Shown piece after piece: positions 1 through 10,540 of a stretch of DNA of 64,000 nt. The DNA lies in assembly GCF_016587355.1 (NCBI RefSeq), contig NZ_BNJF01000005.1, positions 124,001 to 188,000 of the forward strand, written 5' to 3'. This DNA is from Ktedonospora formicarum (GTDB lineage Bacteria; Chloroflexota; Ktedonobacteria; Ktedonobacterales; Ktedonobacteraceae). A model generated the notes under the pieces. That model saw nothing but the letters and a program-made list of their open reading frames with translations, was not told the DNA's origin and made no database searches. Position numbers and translations under genes: made by a program. Within the stretch, counting starts at the first letter, position 1, and each line of letters opens with the position of its first letter.

Positions 1-28
1 CGACTATAGTTGAGAGAAATGAGAAATC

Positions 29-367
29 TTGAGCAAAGAGAGGGATAGAGAGTTGCCTAAAGAAATCCAGACGCTCGAACCAACCGAAATAAAAACCACG
101 CAGACCCCACGTAGCCGTGCCGAAAGCTATGCCTATCTATTTCTGGCAGTCCTGTGCCTGATTGACTTCCTTTCCTTTACCTTCCATGTCTCCTTTTACT
201 GGTATGTAGAGATACCTCATTTCATCATCACGACTGTGGCATTAATCGCGGCTTGCTACTGGCTCCGCTTCCGCAAGGCCTGGGCAAGGCTGGGCATCAT
301 GGTCTTCCTTTGCCTGGTGAATTATCTCATCATCATCGCGGGAATAGCGACCTATACCGCCAAATGA
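29..367 (+). CDS. Small three-helix membrane protein, unknown function
   Basis: A 112-residue protein with a polar N-terminal tail of about 30 residues (rich in Lys, Glu, Thr) followed by three hydrophobic segments at roughly residues 33-55, 62-80 and 88-108. This suggests an integral membrane protein with a cytoplasmic tail. It begins with TTG at 29; a purine-rich stretch precedes it but no strong ribosome binding site is visible. No catalytic or binding motif was recognised and the family is unknown to me. It faces the convergent methyltransferase gene. A real gene is likely because the frame is hydrophobic and compositionally coherent throughout. Confidence 0.6.
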   Translation: MSKERDRELPKEIQTLEPTEIKTTQTPRSRAESYAYLFLAVLCLIDFLSFTFHVSFYWYVEIPHFIITTVALIAACYWLRFRKAWARLGIMVFLCLVNYLIIIAGIATYTAK

Positions 368-426
368 CCCCAATTTACTAAGTATAATTGGGCGACTTCT
401 GGCAATCAAGCCGCCCAAACATCAAG

Positions 427-1233
427 CTACCTCGCGCTAAACAAACCAAAATCCATATTGAAATGGATTTTGCCCTGGCGTGCTAGAAGCTGATCGATGG
501 CTTCCTCCACCGGGAGAAGCTTCGCCGGGTCCTGCTGATCCTCCTTACTCAAACCCGAACGAGCCAACTCCATGAGAGTCTCCCGATCACCAACCGTCAT
601 GTGTTTCTCAACGCGATCAAGCTCGACACGTGAAAACCAGCGTGCAATCTGTTCTTTCCCATTCTCGATACTAAAACCAAGGGATGAACTCAGCCATGAA
701 TCAGGAATAATCTGATGCATCAATTGGCTCAGGCTCAACACGGCAGTATCACCAATGCTGGTCGCGTAGAAGCGTCCTCCTGGCTTGAGCACACGGCTAA
801 CCTCCGCGAGCGCACGAGCGAGATCGGGGACATGATAAAGCATGGCGTTGGCGATGATGACATCAAAGTAAGCATCAGGATAGGGTATAGCTTGAGCGTC
901 AATTACCTCGAACGTAAAGTCTTGAGCTTTCTCGCCAAGATTTGTACGCGCATCCTGCAACATACCAGACGAGAAATCTGAAAGCGTCACCCTCCAGGTC
1001 GATGGCACACGCTCTATATTCTCCAACCAGAGGAAGCCCGGCCCACATCCTAGCTCTAAAACCGCTCCATCTGAAGCAAGCTCTATATGATCAAAGATCC
1101 AGCGGTACCAGGAACGCTGCATCGCGCCCATCCGCCTCAACGCGTGTAGACGCAACGAAAAGTTCGAGGCATCCTTATACTGATCATTGAGCAGATAGTT
1201 TTGATTAATCATATCTGACATACACATTCTCAC
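427..1233 (-). CDS. Class I SAM-dependent methyltransferase
   Basis: About 268 residues. The S-adenosylmethionine motif I is clear (VLELGCGPGFL, near residue 58), followed by an acidic strand end (TLSDFS) and motif III-IV (YFDVIIANAMLYHVPD), then a post-motif (LKPGGRFYATS). This is the UbiE/Methyltransf_11 type Rossmann fold; such enzymes methylate small molecules or quinones, but the substrate cannot be read from the sequence. The frame begins at GTG 1233; an in-frame ATG at 1227 follows GAGAG and is an equally good start. It is transcribed alone, convergent with the preceding membrane protein gene. Confidence 0.85.
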   Translation of the reverse strand: MRMCMSDMINQNYLLNDQYKDASNFSLRLHALRRMGAMQRSWYRWIFDHIELASDGAVLELGCGPGFLWLENIERVPSTWRVTLSDFSSGMLQDARTNLGEKAQDFTFEVIDAQAIPYPDAYFDVIIANAMLYHVPDLARALAEVSRVLKPGGRFYATSIGDTAVLSLSQLMHQIIPDSWLSSSLGFSIENGKEQIARWFSRVELDRVEKHMTVGDRETLMELARSGLSKEDQQDPAKLLPVEEAIDQLLARQGKIHFNMDFGLFSAR

Positions 1234-1534
1234 TCTCTATTGCTACCAATTAGCACAACAGCCGACTTATCCCTTCCCTTCCAGCATACGCCCCCCACAG
1301 ATAACAAATACAGAAGCAAAACTAGCAATCTCCGCCCGGATCGAGTATGATGTCTTTTGCAAAATCTATCTCCTATAGGTCTGGTTCCACCTGGGAGATG
1401 CCGAGCGCCCTGACCAGATCGCAACCCTTGGTCGCGGAGGATTGAGGCGCCACGCTTAAAGAACCCGCGAATGATTGATCCTTCATCGAAGATCAATGCA
1501 TCCTGTCCCATCCCTACTCCCCATGAGGAGACTC

Positions 1535-1777
1535 ATGACAACAGCCAAGTACAGCGTCGCCTCTACCACCAAAGAGGCGAAGAGCTCTCTGGTGGCCAAG
1601 GAAAGAGAGATCATCGCCGCCTTCGAGGAGCGATTCGGCTGGATGGTGAGCATCACCTTCCAGCGCGGGACCTTCGGAGTGACCGTCGAGGTCACCGCCT
1701 CCCTGGAGAGCGTCACCGACACGAAGCTGGAGGAAGCCCTGAAGAAGGTCGTAGACTCCATCCTCGGAAAAGAGTAA
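1535..1777 (+). CDS. Small conserved-looking hypothetical protein (80 aa)
   Basis: The chosen ATG at 1535 has a strong ribosome binding site (GAGGAG, 4-5 bases upstream), better than upstream starts in the same frame. The 80-residue product is highly charged, with an N-terminal helix containing KEREIIAAFEERFG, a beta-like centre (MVSITFQRGTFGVTVEV) and a C-terminal helix (KLEEALKKVVDSIL). It has no signal peptide or membrane segment. The pattern suggests a small alpha-beta cytosolic protein. I do not recognise the family. The following 260 bases hold the putative control region of the downstream dehydrogenase. Confidence 0.5.
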   Translation: MTTAKYSVASTTKEAKSSLVAKEREIIAAFEERFGWMVSITFQRGTFGVTVEVTASLESVTDTKLEEALKKVVDSILGKE

Positions 1778-1923
1778 GGCAAGGGCAGCGAGCAGGCAGG
1801 CCAGCAGCGACTGGCTCGCCCGCTCGCTCTTTTATCATCCCTTGTAAAGCCCCCCAAAGGTTGGCCTCTCCTATCAACCTGCGCCTTGCAATACATTCGC
1901 CTGAGTTCAATCTCCTGAACCGT

Positions 1924-1944
1924 TATGCAAACGTTGTTTGCATA
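1924..1944. promoter_or_regulatory. Palindromic operator candidate upstream of the dehydrogenase
   Basis: Perfect 9-bp arms TATGCAAAC and GTTTGCATA around GTT, centred about 130 bp before the dehydrogenase start. The shape with a central AACGTT-like core resembles LacI-family operators. No LacI-type gene lies in this window, so the binder is unknown. Confidence 0.4.
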
Positions 1945-1995
1945 TGTTGTTTGGAACTTACTATTTGTGTCTTTCGCTCTATTGTTAGACAATAT

Positions 1996-2033
1996 AACTT
2001 GTGTAAGAGCACCCACTGATCCTTACACAAGTT
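1996..2033 (+). promoter_or_regulatory. Hairpin just before the dehydrogenase start
   Basis: Perfect 12-bp arms AACTTGTGTAAG and CTTACACAAGTT separated by 14 bases, ending about 30 bases before the start codon. It could be an RNA hairpin in the leader or a second operator; no poly-T tract follows, so a terminator is less likely. Confidence 0.4.
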
Positions 2034-2067
2034 GTAGTATTTGAAGAAACGAAGGAGTTTTGTGCAT

Positions 2068-3114
2068 ATGGCAAGCATGACAGGGGTGGTATTACCGGGT
2101 AATCGCCAGCTTGAGTTCCGCGAATATCCCATACCAGAACCAGGACATGGGCAAGTCCTCATTCGTATGAAAGCCTCATCGCTCTGTGGCAGCGACCTGC
2201 GCGCCATCTACCGTCCTACAGAGCAGGGGAGCGGTCCCGAAGCATATCGCGGAGTTATCGCAGGGCATGAGCCATGCGGTATCATAGAGCAGGTTGGACC
2301 GGGCACACATCGTTTCCATGAAGGTGATCGCGTGATCGTCTACCACATCTGTGGGTGTGGGCAATGCCAGGCATGCCGAGGCGGGTGGATGATCAGTTGC
2401 GAGGGCGAAGGGAGAGCCGCCCACGGCTGGCAGCGCGATGGTGGGCACGCCGAATTCATGCTCGCGGACGAGCGAACTCTCGTCGCGCTCCCTGACGAAC
2501 TCACCTACCTGGATGGCGCGATGGTCGCCTGTGGAATCGGGACCGCCTATGCCGCTAGCCTGCGCGCGAATGTCTCAGGTCGTGATGTTGTGCTCATCAC
2601 TGGCCTCGGTCCTGTAGGAGTGGGCGCAGCGCTACTCTGCAAGGCCATGGGAGCGCGGGTTGTGGGAGTTGAAGCCATCCCTGAACGCATTGAACTTGCG
2701 CGAAAACTTGGGATTATGGATATTGTCTCTCCCACAGACCAGGACGCAGTTACCACTTTGCGCGCATATACAGGCGGTCACGGCTTTGAAGTCGCCATAG
2801 ACTGCTCAGGTAACGCCAACGCACGCCATATGTGCCTGGAACTGGCCCGTGAATGGGGGCGCGTGGTCTATGTTGGCGAGGGTGGAACTGTCTCGTTTGA
2901 ACCAAGCCCACTACTCATCCATAAACAACTCTCGCTCTATGGTTCCTGGGTATGTAGCCTGCCCCAGATGGAAGAGCTAGTAGAGAAACTTGTTCGCTGG
3001 CAACTCCACCCTGAGGTTATGGTCACACATCGCTTCCCGCTTGCCCAAGCCCGAGAAGCCTATGAGCTCTTTGATAGTGGCAAGACTGGCAAGGTCGCCA
3101 TAGTCTGGGAGTAA
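2068..3114 (+). CDS. Zinc-dependent medium-chain alcohol dehydrogenase
   Basis: About 348 residues of the MDR superfamily. The catalytic zinc ligands are visible (Cys in SSLCGSD, His-Glu in GHEPCG), as are the four structural-zinc cysteines (CGQCQAC followed by SC) and the NAD(P) Rossmann motif GLGPVGVGAA. This is the threonine/sorbitol dehydrogenase-like branch, oxidising a secondary alcohol or polyol. AAGGAG at 2052-2057 supports either ATG 2068 (10-base spacing) or GTG 2062 (4-base spacing). It is preceded by a palindrome and a hairpin, suggesting substrate-dependent control, and ends in a bidirectional hairpin shared with the convergent wHTH gene. Confidence 0.88.
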   Translation: MASMTGVVLPGNRQLEFREYPIPEPGHGQVLIRMKASSLCGSDLRAIYRPTEQGSGPEAYRGVIAGHEPCGIIEQVGPGTHRFHEGDRVIVYHICGCGQCQACRGGWMISCEGEGRAAHGWQRDGGHAEFMLADERTLVALPDELTYLDGAMVACGIGTAYAASLRANVSGRDVVLITGLGPVGVGAALLCKAMGARVVGVEAIPERIELARKLGIMDIVSPTDQDAVTTLRAYTGGHGFEVAIDCSGNANARHMCLELAREWGRVVYVGEGGTVSFEPSPLLIHKQLSLYGSWVCSLPQMEELVEKLVRWQLHPEVMVTHRFPLAQAREAYELFDSGKTGKVAIVWE

Positions 3115-3230
3115 TCATCTGAGCGGCCTCTGAGCAGGTTAAAAATCCGTGCTTACATATGGATGGCTTAAACCTGCACAGGGACCTTAATTGATCTGTC
3201 CTCCGCGATAAGCCACAGATCATTAAATGC

Positions 3231-3271
3231 AGAAAGGGCCGCGCCTTTGTTTCCCAAAGCGCGACCTTTTC
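3231..3271. terminator. Bidirectional terminator-like hairpin
   Basis: An imperfect stem with GGCCGCGCCTTTG opposite CAAAGCGCGACC, flanked by A-rich and T-rich ends, sits between two convergent genes. It suits both transcripts. Confidence 0.55.
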
Positions 3272-3283
3272 TACAGCATACCG

Positions 3284-3628
3284 CTATGAGTTCTCAGGAA
3301 GCAGTAAATATCCATAATTGAGGACACAATAAACGTAAATACCAGTCCCTCTGAGCTTACCTCGAATTCGATCGATATGCTTATCCATCATCATTCGTAC
3401 CTTGTCATCGATCTTGTATTCATAGGCCATCCGCGCCAGATCCGCATAGGTCACTGGCTGACCATAACGCAAGGGAAAGAGCAAGCGATACTCCGTCGCA
3501 GTAAGCATTATCTGCGAACCATCAATGGCGATACAATGTCGTCTGGTGTCCCACTGCACATCCCGTACTCCTATCGCTGTTTGTTCGTGAATCTCTACCG
3601 GAGCAAATAAGCGATGGGAAATTGCCAT
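3284..3628 (-). CDS. OmpR/PhoB-type winged-helix DNA-binding protein without receiver domain
   Basis: About 114 residues from ATG 3628, which has GGAAGGAG nine bases upstream. The body matches a Trans_reg_C winged helix: a strand (CIAIDGSQIMLTATEYRLL), the turn with YADLARMAY, a recognition helix region (VRMMMDKHIDRIRGKL) and a C-terminal hairpin (VYCVLNYGYLLL). No phospho-receiver domain precedes it, so it is either an orphan effector domain or works with a separate partner. A longer frame extends to 3733 but lacks a ribosome binding site. The target genes are unknown. Confidence 0.75.
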   Translation of the reverse strand: MAISHRLFAPVEIHEQTAIGVRDVQWDTRRHCIAIDGSQIMLTATEYRLLFPLRYGQPVTYADLARMAYEYKIDDKVRMMMDKHIDRIRGKLRGTGIYVYCVLNYGYLLLPENS

Positions 3629-4073
3629 GTAGATAATCTCCTTCCATAGAGAAGACATATTCCTTACGAAAACCTGAGCGCATAGCATTAGCCGCAAAGT
3701 GACAAGAGTTTTCTCAGAAAACCACGCGGACAAATATCTGAAGTAGAGGTATGCTCTAAAAGAGTATTAATAATCTATTATTCCATAAATGCAATAACAA
3801 TGTCACACTTAGATACCAAATGGCCTATATGCCCTTATCACGACATTCTATTACATCTGCTATATCGCAGCCCCCCATTATTTATAACGACTCCATTTAA
3901 ACCACAGATATGACAGCAAGACCCTCCCCTCCCCATCACCCTTGTGCGTGAGATACAATAAGCTATATACGCCGATTGCATCGGCTATCCCATTCCTGGA
4001 TGAGTATATCCCGCCACTCCTGATATACTTAAAATGACAAACATAAAGACATTTCCTAGAGGAGATTTTTAGC
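3629..4073. other. Intergenic region before pgi
   Basis: AT-rich divergent region between the wHTH gene and pgi. An AGGAG sequence directly precedes the pgi start. No coding frame, long repeat or strong palindrome was seen. Confidence 0.5.
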
Positions 4074-5723
<1,650 letters not shown>

Positions 5724-5769
5724 GCCAGTTAAGACAGGCTCAACGACGATTTCCCGTCATTGCATCTAA

Positions 5770-5818
5770 CGAAAGTGGGCGAGTGTGATGGATAATCTAT
5801 CACACTCGCCCACTTTCG
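5770..5818. terminator. Long perfect hairpin after pgi
   Basis: Arms of 20 bp (5770-5789 and 5799-5818, beginning CGAAAGTGGGCGAG) with a 9-base loop. No long U tract follows. Confidence 0.7.
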
Positions 5819-5929
5819 TGCCACTCAATCCCCTTCACAGTTAAGCGATTTTCAGCTATATTATTGTTGAGTTCCCGCACAAATTTCGAGAATACTGGCT
5901 CTATAGCGACAAAACAAAATAGGAAATAT

Positions 5930-7236
5930 ATGCAACAATCATCCCTGATGATCTTCTGTGAAGCATGTGGTTTAGCCAACAAATCGGAAGCTAGCCACTG
6001 CTCCTCTTGCCAGCACCCACTTACACCTGAGCCCAGTGAACCCATTCCAACGCCAATCGCTTCCATTATTACCACGCCACCTCCCGCTCAAATAGTTCCT
6101 CCTCGCGTTCTCCTGGCTCAGGATAAGCAGAGCGCACCCACGATCCTATCTCAATCCCCTGAGTGTGATTTTCAGCCGGGTAGTATTCTTGCGGGACGCT
6201 ATCAGATACAGGAGAAGGTAGGACAAGGGGGCTTTTCCACTGTCTATCGGGCTGTGGATCAACAATCGCGCGGCAAAAATAGTCTGGTAGCGATAAAACG
6301 CATCCAACTCAACCAGCTCACTTCTAGCCAAATCATTGACGCCACTGAGACATTCAACCGCGAGGTCGCAATTCTACAACGCCTCAAAGATATACCTGGC
6401 ATACCAGCCTATTATGGGCATCTGGCTGACACTCAAAACTGGTATCTCATCACACAATATATTGAGGGTCAGACATTGGAGACATATTTGCAAAACACGC
6501 CGAATGGTTACCTCGACGAAAAAGAGGTTATCAAGCTGGGTATAGAGATCACGGATATCCTGACCCCCTGTATATCAACACTCCACCGATCATTTTCCGT
6601 GACCTCAAACCCTCCAATATCATGCTTACCCCTGACCACAAATTCTTCCTGATTGATTTCGGTATAGCACGCACCTTCACGCGTGGCAAGGCAAAAGACA
6701 CAATACCACTTGGATCGCCCGGCTATGCTCCACCCGAACAATACGGACGAGCTCAGACCAACCAGCGCTCAGACATTTACAGCCTGGGCGCGACATTGCA
6801 AACCCTGGTCACAGGTCGCGAGCCACTAGAACTAAGCAGCGGCGAACCTTCACGTAATCCCAATGGACCATCCCGCAAACTTCGCAAACTACTTGCTAAA
6901 ATGCTCTCGGCAGATGCAGCGAGACGCCCTGCCACCATGTCGCGAGTCAAAGAATACTTAACATCTCTTCAGTATCGCCCAATAAATATCTTTCTATCAG
7001 GGGCAGTTTTTGGCTTTATCTATAGCCTCTTCATACCATTTACAACATACTTCAAAGGTCTGATATGGGTGGGCCTGTTAGCTTTACCTATCGCGAAAAG
7101 TGTTGAAATGCTCATCAGCAAAATGCGCAAACAACCTATGGAAACGCCAAAGGGATTAAGGCGTTACTGGTGGCTTGGTATGCTCATTGGCACATTGCCA
7201 ATGATGTTGTTTATGATGTTATTCACACATTCTTAA
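5930..7236 (+). pseudogene. Zinc-ribbon Ser/Thr protein kinase with membrane tail, one frameshift
   Basis: From ATG 5930: a CxxC...CxxC zinc ribbon (FCEACG, CSSCQH), a Pro-rich linker, then a Hanks-type kinase. The glycine loop (GQGGFSTVYRA) and ATP lysine (VAIKRI) are in the first frame; after about residue 212 the reading frame must shift by one base to give FRDLKPSN (catalytic loop), LIDFGIAR and YAPPEQ. The break coincides with a C5 run at 6564-6568. The C-terminal part has about three membrane helices. All catalytic residues are present if the shift is corrected, so it may be a sequencing error, a recent mutation or programmed slippage. The hairpin after pgi separates it from pgi. Confidence 0.8.
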
Positions 7237-7358
7237 ATTCGCCATTGGGAGAAAGCAGGGTAGCAAAGTCAATAAGTCCCACATACCCCTACCACATCTA
7301 CATAAGAGAAACAATTGAAGAGGCCGAGGAGGATGGTGCGCAACTAAGAAATCTAAAG

Positions 7359-7925
7359 CTACGAATCCTGTGAGAACACGACCCGCTTTGTTGGCTGAAT
7401 GATAAGCTCACGATACATGACCCCCATAGCCTCAGGTGGATAGGGCATATCCTTTTCCAGCCACCACTGAATCAGGGCAATAGAGGAAGAAACCATATGA
7501 TAAGCAGCCACCTCCACAGGCACAGGGCAACCAGGGCGACTCCCAGCCTGGCTTAAAACACCCTTCTCACCTCGCTCAATCGCCTTCTGCATTAACAATG
7601 AGGACCCCCGGCTACTCAAGAGCACACGAACAACCTCTTCATGTTCCGCCACATAACGAAAGAGCAACGTTCCTGTTACCGCGGCATCTACCGCACTCGA
7701 CATCGCTGGCAACAATTCCATCAATTCATTCAATACGACATCCAGCACATCGCGCAGCAAAGCATCCTTATCCGGATAGTGCCGAAAGAACGTAGCATAT
7801 CCTATTTCTGCGCGCTCAGTAATATCACGAATCGTGATTGTATCATATCCTTGCTCCAGCGTTAACGCGATAAGAGCTTCTGCTAGTAGATGTTGAGTGC
7901 GCTTCACACGCCTATCCTGAGCCAT
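7359..7925 (-). CDS. TetR/AcrR-family transcriptional regulator
   Basis: A 188-residue protein with an N-terminal TetR helix-turn-helix (ALIALTLEQGYDTITIRDITERAEIGYATFFRHYPDK read in parts; core IGYATFFRHY) and a helical ligand-binding C-terminal domain. TetR proteins repress neighbouring genes until a small ligand binds. It is divergent from a cytochrome P450 gene, and a perfect inverted repeat lies between them, which makes regulation of the P450 likely. The start at ATG 7925 keeps the usual short N-terminal basic arm (MAQDRRVKRTQ). Confidence 0.88.
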   Translation of the reverse strand: MAQDRRVKRTQHLLAEALIALTLEQGYDTITIRDITERAEIGYATFFRHYPDKDALLRDVLDVVLNELMELLPAMSSAVDAAVTGTLLFRYVAEHEEVVRVLLSSRGSSLLMQKAIERGEKGVLSQAGSRPGCPVPVEVAAYHMVSSSIALIQWWLEKDMPYPPEAMGVMYRELIIQPTKRVVFSQDS

Positions 7926-8355
7926 TGAGCATCCTGCCTACCTCTCAACTCCCTCAACTTTTTAGGGAGCAATGAAGAGACACTTTCATCGAACTTTGCC
8001 TATCATCATACCACGCCCTGCTACCTCTCCCAAATATGCGCTCCATCATTATGCAACGGCTCTAATACCATACAAGCACCCATATAATCCTTGATTCTGC
8101 GCAGATCTTCGTACTATAAGAAATACATGGCCCCCAAAGCTCTAAAAGCCTCTTCCTGGTATGGCTTTACAATTCAAAGCGACAGCCTCCACACAAAAGT
8201 ACAAAGCACCCACATCTCTCACAGGCTTGACCTTTTACCACTTTCTGATATAAGGTATATATTATGATATTGTGTATATCATAATATATGATTAGTAACA
8301 GAAATTGAAGTAATCCTATTCGCCAGTCTCAGGGCGTAAAGGAGAATAGAAGGTT
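7926..8355. other. Divergent intergenic region between TetR and P450 genes
   Basis: About 430 bases without a gene. It holds the 14-bp-arm palindrome at 8257-8289 and an AAAGGAG ribosome binding site near 8339-8345. The rest is AT-rich with no recognised element. Confidence 0.6.
8257..8289. promoter_or_regulatory. Perfect inverted repeat, likely TetR operator
   Basis: Arms 8257-8270 (ATATATTATGATAT) and 8276-8289 (ATATCATAATATAT) with spacer TGTGT. The centre lies 83 bp before the P450 start. The ATGATAT...ATATCAT core is of a kind used by TetR-family repressors. Confidence 0.65.
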
Positions 8356-9606
8356 ATGCAAACTCAACCCCAAACGAAACCCACATTGCCAGATAATCTC
8401 GAATCCGCGTCCTGTCCCGTTGTGGAGCACACCAACAATCAACAGAAGACCGCCCGAAAGCCAGACTACGCCGCGCCAGCCATTGAATGTGATAGCGAAG
8501 GTACCTGGCATATTCGCGACTTCAAAGTCGCGCGTCAGATCTTGCGTGGCAGTAATGCACACCAAGCAGGCTTCAACGCGGAGCTAATCACCAAAGTGCC
8601 TGGCATGACCAACACCCCAATCCTTTATCTGGAAGGGAAAGAGCACAATCAGCAACGAAAACATACAGCCCGCTTCTTTGCCCCCAAAGTTGTCAGCGAC
8701 AACTATCGCCGTTTGATGGAACGGCTGGTAAATGAGATTATCAGCGAAATCGAGCGCAAGCGGCGAGTTGACCTGAGCAAACTCAGCTTAAAACTGGCTG
8801 TCCGGGTCGCCGCCGAAGTCGTAGGGCTCACTAATAGCCGTCTCCCCGGCATGGCAAAACGCCTGGAAGCCTTTTTCGAGGGCGATATCAATACATCCAA
8901 ATGGACGCCTAAGACCCTCATCAACTCCATCCGCGGCCAAATGAATATGGCATCATTCTTCTTTCTGGATGTAAAGCCTGCCATCAAGGCCCGCAAGCGT
9001 AAACCCCAGGAAGACGTTATCTCACACCTCGTCACACATGACTATAACAACGTAGAGATTTTAACTGAATGTGTCACCTATGCGGCGGCCGGCATGGCAA
9101 CAACACGCGAATTTATCAGCGTCGCCACCTGGCACTTCCTGGAGCAGCCCGAATTGCGCCAGCGCTACCTCATCGCCTCTGAGAAAGAGCGCTATGCAAT
9201 CCTCGAAGAGATCCTCCGCCTAGAACCAGTTGTCAGCCACCTTTATCGACGAGCAAGTAGCGAAATCACATTTGAGCACAATGGAACTAGCTACACAATC
9301 CCAGAGGGAGCGAAAATCGACCTCTACATCTATAACACCAACGCAGATAAGGAAATCGTAGGCGAGCAACCCCTCTCCATTTGTCCCGCGCGCGAACTAC
9401 AAGGCACCAACATACCGCAGGCAATGATGAGTTTCGGCGACGGACACCATCGCTGCCCCGGCTCATATATTGCCATTCAGGAGAGTGACATTTTGCTTCA
9501 GCGTCTACTTTCGCTAGACAATCTGCACATCGTCCGTACCCCAGATCTTTCCTGGAGAGACCTGATTAGCAGCTATGAACTCCGCAACTTTGTCATTGCT
9601 CTCTAG
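8356..9606 (+). CDS. Cytochrome P450
   Basis: 416 residues, soluble bacterial P450. The heme-binding loop is SFGDGHHRCPG with the thiolate Cys, the I-helix has AAAGMATTRE (oxygen-activation Thr), and the K-helix ExxR is EEILRLEP. The SAM of P450 partners (ferredoxin, reductase) is not nearby. The extended Pro/Thr-rich N terminus of about 50 residues is unusual. Likely controlled by the divergent TetR gene through the palindrome upstream. The substrate is unknown; bacterial P450s of this type hydroxylate small hydrophobic molecules or natural products. Confidence 0.92.
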   Translation: MQTQPQTKPTLPDNLESASCPVVEHTNNQQKTARKPDYAAPAIECDSEGTWHIRDFKVARQILRGSNAHQAGFNAELITKVPGMTNTPILYLEGKEHNQQRKHTARFFAPKVVSDNYRRLMERLVNEIISEIERKRRVDLSKLSLKLAVRVAAEVVGLTNSRLPGMAKRLEAFFEGDINTSKWTPKTLINSIRGQMNMASFFFLDVKPAIKARKRKPQEDVISHLVTHDYNNVEILTECVTYAAAGMATTREFISVATWHFLEQPELRQRYLIASEKERYAILEEILRLEPVVSHLYRRASSEITFEHNGTSYTIPEGAKIDLYIYNTNADKEIVGEQPLSICPARELQGTNIPQAMMSFGDGHHRCPGSYIAIQESDILLQRLLSLDNLHIVRTPDLSWRDLISSYELRNFVIAL

Positions 9607-9619
9607 CCGATGAGGCCCA

Positions 9620-9650
9620 AAGTCCCACGATAATTGATATCGTGGGACTT
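9620..9650. terminator. Hairpin after the P450 gene
   Basis: Perfect 12-bp arms AAGTCCCACGAT and ATCGTGGGACTT with a 7-base loop, followed by CACTTAATTA. It lies between convergent genes. Confidence 0.7.
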
Positions 9651-9671
9651 CACTTAATTAAAGCGCCGAAC

Positions 9672-10103
9672 TTACGGCAGCGACTTTCCTTCATTTTCAG
9701 CTTGTTGTAAGAGATCCCAGAACTCTTGATCGGGACGCCGTATATCATCACCTGGCAACACAACTCCATGGCACCCGCTCTTCTCAGCTCTAGCCTCCAC
9801 AACCACTTTTCCCTGATAATAGAACTTTAAAGTCCTCCAATCGCCTACCCGAAATTCTTCACAATCTTTACCTTCTGGATAAGAAGGCAAAGCATACATC
9901 TGCGTATACAGCTTATGCGACATCTCACCGTCTACCTTCTTAAGAGGTAGTGCAGGCGACTTCTGCTCCACTTGAATAGTCACACTATCCACCTCAACCT
10001 CAGGGCTACCTGCCGTTCCCCCATATCCACATCCACAAAAAAACAGTGTCAGTAACGCACAATATCCAACCAGAGCTACAAACCGGTTCCTATATTTATT
10101 CAT
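9672..10103 (-). CDS. Putative lipoprotein
   Basis: About 143 residues from ATG 10103: a basic start (MNKYRNR), a hydrophobic segment (VALVGYCALLTLFFC) and a Cys-Gly-Cys-Gly-Tyr-Gly-Gly stretch resembling a lipobox, so probable export and lipid anchoring. The mature part is charged, with two further cysteines (GKDCEEF, KSGCHG) that could form a disulfide. No enzyme motif was recognised. A longer frame to 10151 has no clear ribosome binding site. A palindrome of the GTTTC-NN-GAAAC type lies about 90 bp upstream. Confidence 0.65.
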   Translation of the reverse strand: MNKYRNRFVALVGYCALLTLFFCGCGYGGTAGSPEVEVDSVTIQVEQKSPALPLKKVDGEMSHKLYTQMYALPSYPEGKDCEEFRVGDWRTLKFYYQGKVVVEARAEKSGCHGVVLPGDDIRRPDQEFWDLLQQAENEGKSLP

Positions 10104-10535
10104 CAACGCTACCCTTACAAAACTATATGAATCCCACAAACCATTTAACAAGCTATACTATATGAATGAGACTCACCTCTCGCAAAAATGGTTTCGTGAA
10201 ACCTTTTCATACAGATTTAACGTTATTTCCATTACACAAGTTCCTATACTTCGATATGGCCAGCAACTATAGTACTCATAAATTCTCATTGCCCTAACCA
10301 TTATCCCTTATTAATAATCTCACCACCATCTGCTATTACATGATTCAAAATAATCCACAATTCTGACATCTGTTGCCATCTGACATTTCCCATTTCAAAT
10401 ATGCTCTCTCATCATAACGTTATATGTGCTCCCAAGAATGATCAACCTCTCATGTCGAAGCTTCCTTTTTAAAATGTGGCACTCGCGAAAATACAACACA
10501 CAACATTTCATCGCATATTTCTGGAAAACATTACG
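10104..10535. other. AT-rich intergenic region before IS630 copy 1
   Basis: About 430 bases without a coding frame. It holds the GTTTC-GT-GAAAC palindrome at 10190-10203. No other structure was seen. Confidence 0.5.
10190..10203. promoter_or_regulatory. Dispersed palindrome, copy A
   Basis: GGTTTC-GT-GAAACC, with left extension AAAAAT. One of five copies in the window (see 22049, 31376, 37579, 41564). It sits upstream of the lipoprotein gene. Confidence 0.5.
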
Positions 10536-10540
10536 CTAAG

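Noticed and set aside
1471..2019. Long frames on both strands around the small protein gene
   Set aside because: Arg/Pro-rich shadow composition; the 80-residue frame with GAGGAG is the better explanation.
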